Of a stretch of 36,588 nucleotides of DNA, positions 17,513-24,865 are shown piece after piece (positions within the stretch are counted from its first letter, which is position 1; the number at the start of each line of letters is the position of its first letter). Position numbers and translations under genes: made by a program. The stretch is from Muribaculaceae bacterium (GTDB lineage: Bacteria; Bacteroidota; Bacteroidia; Bacteroidales; Muribaculaceae), in assembly GCA_017427945.1 (NCBI GenBank), contig JAFRRT010000006.1:1-36588 (forward strand), read 5' to 3'. The notes under the pieces are model-generated. The model saw only the letters and a list, made by a program, of their open reading frames with translations, was not told where the DNA came from and searched no databases.

Positions 17513-19027
17513 ATGAAGATTATATCAAGAATGGCGTTTGCCGCGTTGGTGGCATTGCTGATGACCGCATGTGGCGGTAATGAGTCGACTTATCAGTACA
17601 AAACCCAATATCTGCCGGTTCAGCTCGTGGGCAGTGAGAAGTGGAGCATCCTCGATGTGAACAGCGGCGAGGTGGTTGCCAAGGATGCCTATGACAAGGC
17701 ACCGTCGCCCATTGTGGCAGGCATGTTCTATATGATGAACGATGACGGCAGCTACGACTATTATGACGTGAGCGATCCCACCAAGCCTGTGGCAGGTCAC
17801 TTCGGCAGCGTGACATCTTTCAGTGATGACGGTGTGGCCGTGTGCAGCCGTGTGGGTGGTCCGTTGTGTGTCATCGACCGCAAGGGCGCCATCGTCAAGG
17901 AGTTGCCCAAGGAGGTTTCGCAGTGCTCGATGTTCTCACGCGGCATGGCCGCCATCCAGAACGACAACGGCCAGTGGGGCTACATCAATGCCAGCGGCGA
18001 CACCATTGTGCCTGCCATGTACAACAGCGCTAACTTGTTCCTCTATGCTGATTACGCCATGGTCATTGACGAGCAGCAGCCGGGCGACAGCATCCTTAGT
18101 TTCTCGGTTATCGACAAGAACGGCAAGGTGATGTTCACCTACAACACCAACCAATACCAGCCCATCCAGCCCTACTACATCAACGGTGTGCTGCCCGTGA
18201 TGAAGGAAGACACCCTGGTTTGCCTGAACAAGGACGGCAAGGAGGTCGATAACCCCATCCATGACCAGGAGAAAGTCGACAAGGCAGGCTATGACAACTA
18301 CTCGCGCACGCCGTCGGGCGACTACATCGTAATCAAGGAGGGTAAGACCGGCATGGTTGACAAAGACAACAATCAGCTCATCCCCATCGAACACGACAAC
18401 CTCATTGATATCAACGGTGAGCGTCTGATTGCCGTCGATAACAATACCTACCACATCGTGGACCGCACCGGCAAGCCCGTTGGCACCGCCAAGTTCCAGA
18501 ATGCCCATGTGAGCGAGGACAATCCCTATGCTACACGCGGCTTTATCGACACCGACCTGGCGGCTGCATCCATGATGATGATGTTTGACGAGACCAGTGC
18601 TTGCGGTGCCACCGCCAGGACCACCCTTATGGACTTGAACAGCCTGTTGAGTACCGATGCCCGCATGTATGCCGGCAGCAATACCCTGGTTCTGCCTCAG
18701 GGCCCCTACATCGTGCAGTATGTGTTTGACCGCGATGTGGCGACAGCCAATGCCGACAGCACCTCGGCAAGCTTCAACTATGACGCCAACGTGGACCGTG
18801 TCATCATGACGCTCAACCTCAAGCACTGCCCGCCCAGCACCGAAGAAGCCATCGTCAAGAAGGTCGAGAGCCGCATGGGCACCAAGGGCTTTGTGTTTGC
18901 ACGAGACGGCATCTTCTGCAGCGACTACCTGACAGCCATGACCATGGGTTATGACAAGGGCATCCTCAACGCCATCTATTATATGCACTTTAACGAGTCG
19001 GTTCCACAGCCCAGGAACAAGCGCTAA
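17513..19027 (+). CDS. WG-repeat lipoprotein
   Basis: A 504-residue exported lipoprotein; the start at 17513 places a canonical signal with LLMTAC (Cys20) at the N-terminus, whereas an upstream in-frame start would add 21 residues ahead of it and begin before the promoter's -7 box. The body contains WG (KWG) beta-repeat units such as VIDRKGAIVKEL, GQWGYINASGDTIVPAMY, VIDKNGKVMF and GKTGMVDKDNNQLIPIEHDN. The last 130 residues are not repeat-like and contain two Cys, which suggests a separate C-terminal domain I do not recognise. WG repeats are common in Bacteroidetes surface or periplasmic proteins of mostly unknown role. queD follows 50 bases downstream in the same direction without an obvious terminator, so read-through into the que genes is possible. 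Confidence 0.82.
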   Translation: MKIISRMAFAALVALLMTACGGNESTYQYKTQYLPVQLVGSEKWSILDVNSGEVVAKDAYDKAPSPIVAGMFYMMNDDGSYDYYDVSDPTKPVAGHFGSVTSFSDDGVAVCSRVGGPLCVIDRKGAIVKELPKEVSQCSMFSRGMAAIQNDNGQWGYINASGDTIVPAMYNSANLFLYADYAMVIDEQQPGDSILSFSVIDKNGKVMFTYNTNQYQPIQPYYINGVLPVMKEDTLVCLNKDGKEVDNPIHDQEKVDKAGYDNYSRTPSGDYIVIKEGKTGMVDKDNNQLIPIEHDNLIDINGERLIAVDNNTYHIVDRTGKPVGTAKFQNAHVSEDNPYATRGFIDTDLAAASMMMMFDETSACGATARTTLMDLNSLLSTDARMYAGSNTLVLPQGPYIVQYVFDRDVATANADSTSASFNYDANVDRVIMTLNLKHCPPSTEEAIVKKVESRMGTKGFVFARDGIFCSDYLTAMTMGYDKGILNAIYYMHFNESVPQPRNKR

Positions 19028-19046
19028 GAGTTAGAAGTTACCTGAC

Positions 19047-19074
19047 AACTAAGGACTAAAAACTAAGGACTAAA
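19047..19074 (+). repeat. Perfect 14-base tandem duplication upstream of queD
   Basis: AACTAAGGACTAAA occurs twice head to tail at 19047-19060 and 19061-19074, ending just before the queD ATG at 19078. The internal AAGGA may serve as ribosome binding site. The same core (AACTAAGGACT) recurs at 19453-19463 directly before queE. Confidence 0.8.
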
Positions 19075-19077
19075 TAC

Positions 19078-19425
19078 ATGTATTACGTACAAAAGACATT
19101 AGAGATTTCGTCGGCCCACATGCTGTTTCTTGATCACAACAGCAAGTGTGAGAACCTGCATGGCCACAACTGGATTGTAAACGTTTATTGCAAGGCCAAG
19201 GAATTGGACGACAACGGTATGGTCACCGATTTCACCATCATCAAGGAGATGGTGCATGGCAAACTCGACCACCGCAACCTCAACGAGGTGCTGGACTTCA
19301 ACCCCACTGCCGAGAATATCGCACGCTGGATTGTCGATACGGTGCCCAACTGCTACCGCGCCGACGTACGTGAGAGCGCCAATAACCTGGCCATCTACGT
19401 CAAGGACGAGGACGATAGGCTTTAG
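19078..19425 (+). CDS. queD: 6-carboxytetrahydropterin synthase (QueD)
   Basis: A 115-residue member of the 6-pyruvoyl-tetrahydropterin synthase fold that converts dihydroneopterin triphosphate to 6-carboxy-tetrahydropterin, an early step to preQ0 and queuosine. The zinc ligands His14, His28 and His30 (LHGHNW) and the catalytic Cys24 (KCENLHGH) are present, as are a DHRNLN segment carrying the catalytic His and the PTAENIARW motif with the substrate-binding Glu. Length is typical of bacterial QueD. queE follows 39 bases downstream, which together with the two later que genes makes the assignment secure over a eukaryote-like PTPS role. Confidence 0.94.
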   Translation: MYYVQKTLEISSAHMLFLDHNSKCENLHGHNWIVNVYCKAKELDDNGMVTDFTIIKEMVHGKLDHRNLNEVLDFNPTAENIARWIVDTVPNCYRADVRESANNLAIYVKDEDDRL

Positions 19426-19437
19426 GTGGTTTCCTAA

Positions 19438-19463
19438 CACCTAACACCTAACAACTAAGGACT
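19438..19463 (+). repeat. CACCTAA direct repeats plus AACTAAGGACT before queE
   Basis: Two CACCTAA heptamers (19438-19444, 19445-19451) run into AACTAAGGACT (19453-19463), one base before the queE start. AAGGA lies at Shine-Dalgarno distance. It is part of the same repeat family as the queD leader. Confidence 0.65.
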
Positions 19464-19464
19464 C

Positions 19465-20055
19465 ATGTGGAAAGTTAACGAAATTTTCCACTCGCTGCAG
19501 GGCGAGGGTTACAACACGGGTACTGCCAGCGTGTTCATCAGGCTGAGCGGCTGCAACCTGCGTTGTGACTTCTGCGACACCCGGCATGAAGAAGGCACGA
19601 TGATGTCGCTGCCCGAGATTGTCGAGCAGGTGATGCAGTACCCCAAGGCGCCGCTCATCGTGCTCACCGGCGGCGAGCCCTCGCTATGGATTGACGAAGA
19701 TTTCGTCATGGGCCTGAAAACCATGACAGGCAAGCGTATCGCCATCGAGACCAACGGCACCTGTCCCCTGCCCCACAGTATTGACTGGGTAACCCTGTCG
19801 CCCAAGGACGGCATCGGTAACAGCGGCGACGCTCCTGTGGTGCTTACCCGTTGTGACGAGTTGAAAGTGGTTTATTTGGGCCAGGACCTGACACAATATG
19901 ACAACATCACTGCCACTCATCGCTACCTACAACCCTGCTGGACCCATGACCTTGAAAAGCGCCGCCACAACCTCCTCATGACGGTGCAGGCTGTCATGGA
20001 CACCCCCCAATGGCGCCTCTCCCTGCAAACCCACCGCATCCTGGGACTCAAATAA
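19465..20055 (+). CDS. queE: 7-carboxy-7-deazaguanine synthase (QueE), radical SAM
   Basis: A 196-residue radical SAM enzyme that rearranges 6-carboxy-tetrahydropterin to 7-carboxy-7-deazaguanine. The [4Fe-4S]-binding CxxxCxxC motif is at Cys30, Cys34 and Cys37 (GCNLRCDFCDTRH), the N-terminal SLQGEG motif typical of QueE is at residues 10-15, and the SAM-binding TGGEPS lies near residue 70. Further QueE features are the METNGT-like IETNGT strand and the VTLSPKDG segment. The size is normal for the family. It is the last gene of the rightward que pair and is followed by a 315-base gap. Confidence 0.95.
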   Translation: MWKVNEIFHSLQGEGYNTGTASVFIRLSGCNLRCDFCDTRHEEGTMMSLPEIVEQVMQYPKAPLIVLTGGEPSLWIDEDFVMGLKTMTGKRIAIETNGTCPLPHSIDWVTLSPKDGIGNSGDAPVVLTRCDELKVVYLGQDLTQYDNITATHRYLQPCWTHDLEKRRHNLLMTVQAVMDTPQWRLSLQTHRILGLK

Positions 20056-20094
20056 CACCAACCTCGACACGCACCTCCACTATAAGACACATCG

Positions 20095-20154
20095 TTTTTT
20101 CCATCCGTTTTGTCCGTTTCGTCCGCGCATGCACGTGTGTTATACATGAAATGG
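20095..20154. repeat. GTCCG-type repeat with GC-rich palindromic core, left copy
   Basis: Units ATCCGTTTT, GTCCGTTTC and GTCCGCGCATGCACG lead to ACATGAAATGG. A related copy in inverted orientation lies at 22405-22455 on the far side of the two-gene insert. Confidence 0.55.
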
Positions 20155-20322
20155 ATGTAATTCGTTGTTCAAATTCGCGTGTTCTCGCAACTGCTGTTCT
20201 GGATATATGACGCAATTGGTATTGCAGATTAATGAAAAAAACTACATTTCACAGAATGAACTTTTTGCTTTTCAAATGTATGAATGACAGCTATTTGGAA
20301 AACTATAAATGAACTGAATCTA

Positions 20323-20354
20323 TTTGCTGATTTCGACAATTGTCTGTAACTTTG
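20323..20354 (+). promoter_or_regulatory. Promoter of the FGE-fold lipoprotein gene
   Basis: TAACTTTG at 20347-20354 (-7) and TTTG at 20323-20326 (-33), 20 bases apart, match the Bacteroidetes consensus. The start codon at 20371 is 16 bases downstream. Confidence 0.75.
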
Positions 20355-20370
20355 CAAATTGGAATTATTA

Positions 20371-21174
20371 ATGAATACGGAACAGAAAATGAGTGTGAGC
20401 AAAAAACTGATGACGGTACTGCTGGCATTGTTGGCACTGACGGCCTGTCAGGATGAGCCGAAATCTGATGAGGGTGCTGTCGAGAAAATCACGGTCAACG
20501 GCGTCTCATTCAATATGGTAAAGGTGAAAGGTGGCTCCTTGACGATGAATATGGAAGTACCAGTTACGCCCACGTTTATACTTTACCAAGATTCGACCCT
20601 TGATGTCACGCTTGCCGACTACAGCATCGGTCAGACTGAGGTCACTCAAGCCTTGTGGTTGGCGGTAATGGGCAGTAATCCCAGCTATTTCTCAACCGCT
20701 GAAATCCCTATGGTAGAATGGGACAGGGAATTTGACGATGACCTCAATCGCCCTGTCGAATGGGTATCGTGGGACGATTGTCAGGCGTTCATCGAAAAAC
20801 TAAATGAACTAACCAGCCGACACTTCAGGATTCCAACCGATGCCGAGTGGGAGTTTGCGGCTCGTGGAGGAAACAAGACGCACGGCTACACCTATGTCGG
20901 CAGTGACAGTATTGATGAGGTAGCATGGTATCGAGATAATTCTGGCTGTATGACACATCCTGTCGGCCAAAAGAAACCCAACGAATTGGGAATCTATGAC
21001 ATGAACGGGAATGTGCGTGAGTGGTGCCTTGATCAAGTTTCGTTCAGAGCACCAGATGGAACTTGGTATCGCTGGCGTATTACGCGTGGATACTCATATT
21101 ACGATCAATGGTATCGCGACCGCGCATCACAAGGTGTCAGAGCAAGCGATATAGGCCTTCGCCTTGCCGAGTGA
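20371..21174 (+). CDS. Lipoprotein with formylglycine-generating-enzyme (SUMF1-like) fold, probably non-catalytic
   Basis: A 267-residue exported protein starting at ATG 20371 (an inner ATG at 20389 is also possible). The signal ends in a lipobox, LLALTAC. The remainder is an FGE-sulfatase/SUMF1-type C-type-lectin-like domain: YSIGQTEVTQALW, WVSWDDCQAFIEKLN, FRIPTDAEWEFAARGG and YDMNGNVREWCLD are all standard landmarks. The closing RGGSW-GFR block is degraded to RGYSY and IGLRLAE, and the paired redox cysteines of true formylglycine-generating enzymes are not present, so sulfatase activation is unlikely. Such domains in Bacteroidales surface lipoproteins probably bind ligands. It appears co-transcribed with the next gene, 29 bases away. 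The pair sits between the two que clusters. Confidence 0.85.
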   Translation: MNTEQKMSVSKKLMTVLLALLALTACQDEPKSDEGAVEKITVNGVSFNMVKVKGGSLTMNMEVPVTPTFILYQDSTLDVTLADYSIGQTEVTQALWLAVMGSNPSYFSTAEIPMVEWDREFDDDLNRPVEWVSWDDCQAFIEKLNELTSRHFRIPTDAEWEFAARGGNKTHGYTYVGSDSIDEVAWYRDNSGCMTHPVGQKKPNELGIYDMNGNVREWCLDQVSFRAPDGTWYRWRITRGYSYYDQWYRDRASQGVRASDIGLRLAE

Positions 21175-21203
21175 TTATTACCTAAAAACAAGAAATAATA
21201 ACG

Positions 21204-22217
21204 ATGAAAAAGACATTACTTTTATCGATTTTGTGCCTGTCCAGTGTAGCCATGACTATATGGTCACAGGACTTAAACCAAGTGGAACCCGAGAACGTGA
21301 TTGATGTGGTGGGCTACTTCTACAAGAACGACACGTTGACCTACGAGCTGACGCACTACAAATACAAGATACAAGAGAACGATACAACAGTTAGCGACTC
21401 CTATGTGCAAGAGTTCATGATAGTGGTGACCGACTCCACTAGCGAGGGATACAAGATGAAGTACATTCCGCTGAGTCTCAACCTCAATGATGCCGACATG
21501 GGCACCAGCCTGATGGAAAATGCCATGAGACAGTTGATGCAATCGGTCGTGGTCGAGTTCACAACCGATGAGTATGGATCGATCAAGAGCATCACCAACT
21601 GGCGTGAGATACGCGACCATCTCAAGAAAGGTGTCAAAGCCACATGCGACACTCTGTACAGCACTATTCCTGGCCTGGACAGCATCATGCCTCGAAAATC
21701 GCTGGAAAACCTTATGAAGCTCGGTTTTTCAACCGAAAAGGACGTTCGCGACTATTACGAGGTATTTGAGACTCTCTTCGGCCTGCACGGCTCCTCGTTT
21801 GAAATCTGCGACGACGAAGAAGATACCGAGGAACAAGGTTATCCCCAGCACTCCACCCTCCATATAGGGTACACTCCCATCGAGGACGAGGACTATGACC
21901 ACAACGGCGATTATGACATCTTAAAGCAATCAACTATGACTGTTCCTGTCGAGGACGTGATGAATCTTGGTTTGGGCGTGCTAATGATGATGGGCAACAT
22001 GGACAATGACAGCCTCGATGTGGATCTCGACCAGATTGTTGATTCGGTGAAAACCGAGAAGCCCAATGGTGCCGATTTCATTGTCAAAGAGTTTTACCGG
22101 TTTTTCTTGAACGGATGGCTCAAAGAATACTATTACGAGGAAGCGGCTGACATAGGATTCTACCAGAGTATCGAGACTCATTATATCAGGTGCATTTCCA
22201 GTTATATGCGCATCTAG
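21204..22217 (+). CDS. Unrecognised secreted protein
   Basis: A 337-residue protein with a clear signal peptide (MKKTLLLSILCLSSVAMTIWSQ, probable cleavage around residue 21). I do not recognise a family. Visible features are alternating polar/hydrophobic stretches consistent with beta-structure in the first third (TYELTHYKYKIQ, EFMIVVTDS, MKYIPLSL), a Met-rich patch (LGVLMMMGNM), a strongly acidic central section (DDEEDTEEQ, EDEDYDHNGDYD) and three to four Cys in the mature part. There is no obvious catalytic motif, membrane segment or sorting tail. It follows the FGE-fold lipoprotein closely in the same direction and probably shares its promoter, so the two may act together at the cell surface or in the periplasm; that is inference only. 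Confidence 0.75.
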   Translation: MKKTLLLSILCLSSVAMTIWSQDLNQVEPENVIDVVGYFYKNDTLTYELTHYKYKIQENDTTVSDSYVQEFMIVVTDSTSEGYKMKYIPLSLNLNDADMGTSLMENAMRQLMQSVVVEFTTDEYGSIKSITNWREIRDHLKKGVKATCDTLYSTIPGLDSIMPRKSLENLMKLGFSTEKDVRDYYEVFETLFGLHGSSFEICDDEEDTEEQGYPQHSTLHIGYTPIEDEDYDHNGDYDILKQSTMTVPVEDVMNLGLGVLMMMGNMDNDSLDVDLDQIVDSVKTEKPNGADFIVKEFYRFFLNGWLKEYYYEEAADIGFYQSIETHYIRCISSYMRI

Positions 22218-22252
22218 GTCAGCGACAACGAACCAAGCGAAAACAAAGACAT

Positions 22253-22270
22253 ATAATTCCGCCAACGGGT
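22253..22270. mobile_element. Solo IS-end-like sequence
   Basis: This 18-mer ends in CCGCCAACGGGT and matches at 16 of 18 positions, including the final 12, the sequence that closes the insertion sequence fragment at the right edge of the window (minus strand, 36465-36448). No transposase or opposite end is seen nearby. It may be a relic of an element, or chance. Confidence 0.4.
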
Positions 22271-22404
22271 AAACAACAACTGTTTTTACGGTGGTGTGGT
22301 CTTGTTAGGCAACATAGGGCAATTGAATGTTCAAGATTTGCGTGTAGCCATTGACTAAACGGACAATCTGGACAAATATCATTCAGGTTGATGGAAGTGG
22401 TTGT

Positions 22405-22455
22405 TTCCATGTTCCTGCTGAAGGTAGCGCGTGCACGCGGACGGAACGGAAAAGG
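22405..22455. repeat. GTCCG-type repeat with GC-rich core, right copy (inverted)
   Basis: Read on the minus strand, TTTTCCGTTCCGTCCGCG is followed by TGCACG and later ACATGGAAA, mirroring the order in the left copy at 20095-20154. The match is imperfect. Confidence 0.5.
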
Positions 22456-22523
22456 ATTTACCTTAACCTTCACAGTACTACACTAACAAGATAGAGTGTC
22501 ATAAACCATACCCGTAAGATGGT

Positions 22524-22566
22524 AAAAAAACAAGCAGGGCTTGAAAGGATTTCCCCTTCAAGCCCT
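22524..22566 (-). terminator. Rho-independent terminator of fabD
   Basis: AGGGCTTGAA (22536-22545) pairs perfectly with TTCAAGCCCT (22557-22566), extendable by three more pairs with one mismatch. On the minus strand a seven-T run follows (22530-22524). It lies 41 bases past the fabD stop codon. Confidence 0.88.
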
Positions 22567-22607
22567 CTTTAAACTTTAAACTCTAAACTGCGAGCGCAGC
22601 GAGCATA

Positions 22608-23486
22608 TTACTGGCGACCAGTGAGAACGACGTCGCGGCTGGTCTTGCCAATCAGGCCTTGCAGCACCTTGCCAGGACCAAGTTCCTCGGCCTCGGTCAT
22701 GCCGTCGGCCACCATGTTGGCCACGATGTGGCTCCAGCGCACAGGAGCGGTGAGCTGTTGCAGCAGGTTAGCCTTGATTTCCTCAGGGTCGGTATGCGGC
22801 TTGGCATCCACATCCTGATAGATGGGGCAAACGGGAGCCGAGAAGTCGGCAGCCTCAATGGCCTCGGCCAACTCAACGCGGGCAGGCTCCATCAGGGGCG
22901 AGTGGAAAGCGCCACCCACCTTGAGGGGCAAAGCACGGCGGGCGCCAGCCTCTTTCAGCTTCTCACATGCGGTCTCGATAGCGGCAATCTCACCCGAGAT
23001 AACCACCTGACCGGGGCAGTTATAGTTAGCAGGAACGCACACACCATCGATGGTAGCGCAGATTTCCTCGACCTTCTCGTCTTCCATACCGATGATGGCA
23101 GCCATCGTCGAAGGAGCGGCCTCACAAGCCTTTTGCATAGCAAGGGCACGTGCCTCGACCAACTTCAGGCCCTGCTCAAAGGGCAGTGCACCAGCCGCCA
23201 CCAGTGCCGAGAACTCGCCCAGCGAGTGACCGGCTACCATGTCGGGCTTGAACTCGTCGCCCATCGTGAGCGCGAGAATCACCGAGTGCAGGAACACGGC
23301 GGGTTGGGTGACCTTGGTCTGCTTCAGGTCATCTTCGGTACCTTCAAACATGAGGTCGGTAATGCGAAATCCCAGCACCTCATTGGCTTTCTCAAACAAT
23401 TCTTTGGCCTTGGGGTTGTTGTCATACAGGTCCTTGCCCATACCCACAAACTGTGCGCCCTGACCAGGGAATACGAATGCTTTCAT
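22608..23486 (-). CDS. fabD: Malonyl-CoA:ACP transacylase (FabD)
   Basis: A 292-residue acyltransferase that loads malonate onto acyl carrier protein for fatty-acid synthesis. The family signature is complete: FPGQGAQ at the N-terminus, nucleophile Ser88 in GHSLGE, the QKA segment with the carboxylate-binding Arg region (VEARALAMQKA), catalytic His195 in GAFHSPLM, and the terminal GPGKVLQGL motif. Length is normal. It stands alone here, with its own promoter at 23542-23549 and a strong terminator, flanked by queC upstream and the accessory insert downstream. Confidence 0.96.
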   Translation of the reverse strand: MKAFVFPGQGAQFVGMGKDLYDNNPKAKELFEKANEVLGFRITDLMFEGTEDDLKQTKVTQPAVFLHSVILALTMGDEFKPDMVAGHSLGEFSALVAAGALPFEQGLKLVEARALAMQKACEAAPSTMAAIIGMEDEKVEEICATIDGVCVPANYNCPGQVVISGEIAAIETACEKLKEAGARRALPLKVGGAFHSPLMEPARVELAEAIEAADFSAPVCPIYQDVDAKPHTDPEEIKANLLQQLTAPVRWSHIVANMVADGMTEAEELGPGKVLQGLIGKTSRDVVLTGRQ

Positions 23487-23541
23487 TGTCTTTTCTTTTG
23501 TTTTATAGTTGTTTACTGATTTTTTTAACGCAAAGCGGCTG

Positions 23542-23549
23542 CAAAGGTA
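23542..23549 (-). promoter_or_regulatory. -7 promoter element of fabD
   Basis: On the minus strand TACCTTTG matches TAnnTTTG, 55 bases before the fabD ATG. No clear TTTG at -33. Confidence 0.55.
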
Positions 23550-23570
23550 GACATTTTTAGTGAATAGAGA

Positions 23571-23680
23571 ATAGTTAATCGTTAATAGTTTTTGGGGCTG
23601 CGCACAAAACAGTACCCAAATGACTGAAAATCAACCCTTAAAAGTTCACCATCAACTATTAACTATTAATTGTTAACTAT
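23571..23680. repeat. AT-rich inverted repeat between queC and fabD
   Basis: ATAGTTAATCGTTAATAGTT (23571-23590) is complementary at about 17 of 20 positions to a stretch at roughly 23661-23680 that runs into the queC stop codon. Both arms are built from AACTATT/GTTAATAG simple units. A terminator function for queC is possible but lacks a T-tract. Confidence 0.45.
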
Positions 23681-24333
23681 TTAAGGTATTCAGTGGGGTC
23701 GTCAATACCAGCTTCCTTGAGGGCCTGTCGACGCTCGGTACAAGTGCCGCAGGTGCCGCAGTGCTTCTCGCCACCCTTGTAGCAGGAATAGGTCTCGCTA
23801 TAGTCAAGCCCCAATGCTGCACCGTGGCGAGCGATATCGGCTTTGCTCAGGTCGGTATAAGGAGCATAGACCTTGATGCCCTCGTAGGTGCCGGTCATCA
23901 TGGCAGTGCTCATGGCTTCGATAAAGGGTGAACGGCAGTCGGGGTAGATGCTGTGGTCGCCGGCATGGTTGGCAATCATCACACGCTTGAGGCCGTTGCT
24001 CTCAGCAATGCCGCAGGCAATGGCGAGCATAATGCCGTTGCGGAAAGGCACCACCGTCGATTTCATGTTCTCATCGTTGTAGTTGCCGTCGGGGATGGCA
24101 TCGGCACTCTCGAGCAGGGCGCTCTTGAAGTACTTGTGCATGAAATCCAAGGGGATAATCAGGTGCTTGATGCCCAGGCGTTCACAGTGCATGACGGCAC
24201 AGCGGCGCTCACGGCCGTTCTGGGTGCTGCCGTAGTCAAAGGTGATGGCCATGGCAATTTCGTCCTTGTACTCATAGAGCATGGTCGTCGAGTCCATGCC
24301 GCCCGAGGTAATAATCACCGCATCGCGTGCCAT
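23677..24333 (-). CDS. queC: 7-cyano-7-deazaguanine synthase (QueC)
   Basis: A 218-residue ATP-dependent enzyme that converts 7-carboxy-7-deazaguanine with ammonia to preQ0. The PP-loop SGGMDSTT is at residues 10-17, followed by the ITFDYG strand. The structural zinc site is the C-terminal run of cysteines in CYKGGEKHCGTCGTC. Other QueC landmarks are VPFRNG, NHAGDHSIYPDCR and the APYTDLSKADI segment. It lies three bases after the queF stop codon, so queF-queC form one leftward operon. Confidence 0.95.
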   Translation of the reverse strand: MARDAVIITSGGMDSTTMLYEYKDEIAMAITFDYGSTQNGRERRCAVMHCERLGIKHLIIPLDFMHKYFKSALLESADAIPDGNYNDENMKSTVVPFRNGIMLAIACGIAESNGLKRVMIANHAGDHSIYPDCRSPFIEAMSTAMMTGTYEGIKVYAPYTDLSKADIARHGAALGLDYSETYSCYKGGEKHCGTCGTCTERRQALKEAGIDDPTEYLK

Positions 24334-24336
24334 GGC

Positions 24337-24807
24337 TTAATCGTTGTGAAGGTTGCTGATGAGGCGGGCACGTACCATGTCCTGATGGTCGCTGTCGCCG
24401 TAGTTGGCAAATGGCTTGATGCTGATGCCGCCACGGGGATTGAACAGGCCTATGACCTCGATATACTTGGGGTCCATGAGCTTCACGAGGTCCTTCATGA
24501 TGATGTTGACACAATCTTCATGGAAGTCACCGTGGTTGCGGAAGCTGAAGAGGTACAACTTCAGGCTCTTGCTCTCGACCATGCGCACTCGCGGGATGTA
24601 GTTGATGATGATGCGGCCGAAGTCGGGCTGGCCCGTCTTGGGACACAGCGAGGTGAACTCGGGGCAGTCGAGCGTCACCACATACTCATTCTCGGGGTGC
24701 ATGTTCTCGAAGGTCTCGAGCACGTCGGGATTATAGTCAAACGCGTATGGCGTCCCCTGGTTGCCCAGCAGCGTCACGCCTTCCAGTTTTTGATCGGTTC
24801 TTGACAT
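24337..24807 (-). CDS. queF: NADPH-dependent preQ0 reductase (QueF, short form)
   Basis: A 156-residue enzyme that reduces the nitrile of preQ0 to the aminomethyl of preQ1. The catalytic Cys55 lies in [12 protein letters not shown], and the QueF-specific [28 protein letters not shown] (substrate and NADPH contacts) and FHEDCVN segments are present. The size corresponds to the unimodular type (YkvM-like) rather than the long E. coli form. It is first in the queF-queC operon with a -7 box at 24835-24842. I see no preQ1 riboswitch in its leader. Confidence 0.95.
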   Translation of the reverse strand: MSRTDQKLEGVTLLGNQGTPYAFDYNPDVLETFENMHPENEYVVTLDCPEFTSLCPKTGQPDFGRIIINYIPRVRMVESKSLKLYLFSFRNHGDFHEDCVNIIMKDLVKLMDPKYIEVIGLFNPRGGISIKPFANYGDSDHQDMVRARLISNLHND

Positions 24808-24834
24808 ATTTCAGATGTTTTGCGTTATGGACTG

Positions 24835-24842
24835 CAAAATTA
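24835..24842 (-). promoter_or_regulatory. -7 promoter element of queF-queC
   Basis: TAATTTTG on the minus strand, 27 bases before the queF start; no clear -33 TTTG. Confidence 0.6.
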
Positions 24843-24865
24843 GTAAAAATATTTCAGTTTTAGGT

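Larger units (their letters stand above)
20056..20370. other. Non-coding left border of the accessory insert
   Basis: This 315-base stretch has no convincing gene. It holds a T-rich GTCCG repeat patch with a CGCGCATGCACG palindromic core (20095-20154), then AT-rich sequence, then the promoter of the next gene. Base composition is noticeably more AT-rich from 20215 on than in the que genes. Confidence 0.6.
22218..22607. other. Non-coding right border of the accessory insert
   Basis: This 390-base stretch between convergent genes contains an IS-end-like 18-mer (22253-22270), GGACAATCTGGACAAAT-type short repeats (22359-22377), an inverted copy of the GTCCG/TGCACG repeat (22405-22455) and the fabD terminator (22524-22566). 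I see no credible gene; a short minus-strand open frame across 22219-22473 follows the repeats and looks accidental. Confidence 0.6.

Noticed and set aside
19047-19074. CRISPR-like repeat before queD
   Set aside because: There are only two adjacent 14-base copies with no spacers.
20371-21174. Active sulfatase-maturing formylglycine-generating enzyme
   Set aside because: The redox cysteines are missing and the final conserved block is degenerate; the LtaS-like protein elsewhere in the window does not need formylglycine.
22219-22473. An 84-residue minus-strand gene after the unrecognised secreted gene
   Set aside because: It runs through the repeat copies and IS-like end, and has no signal, domain or ribosome binding site.
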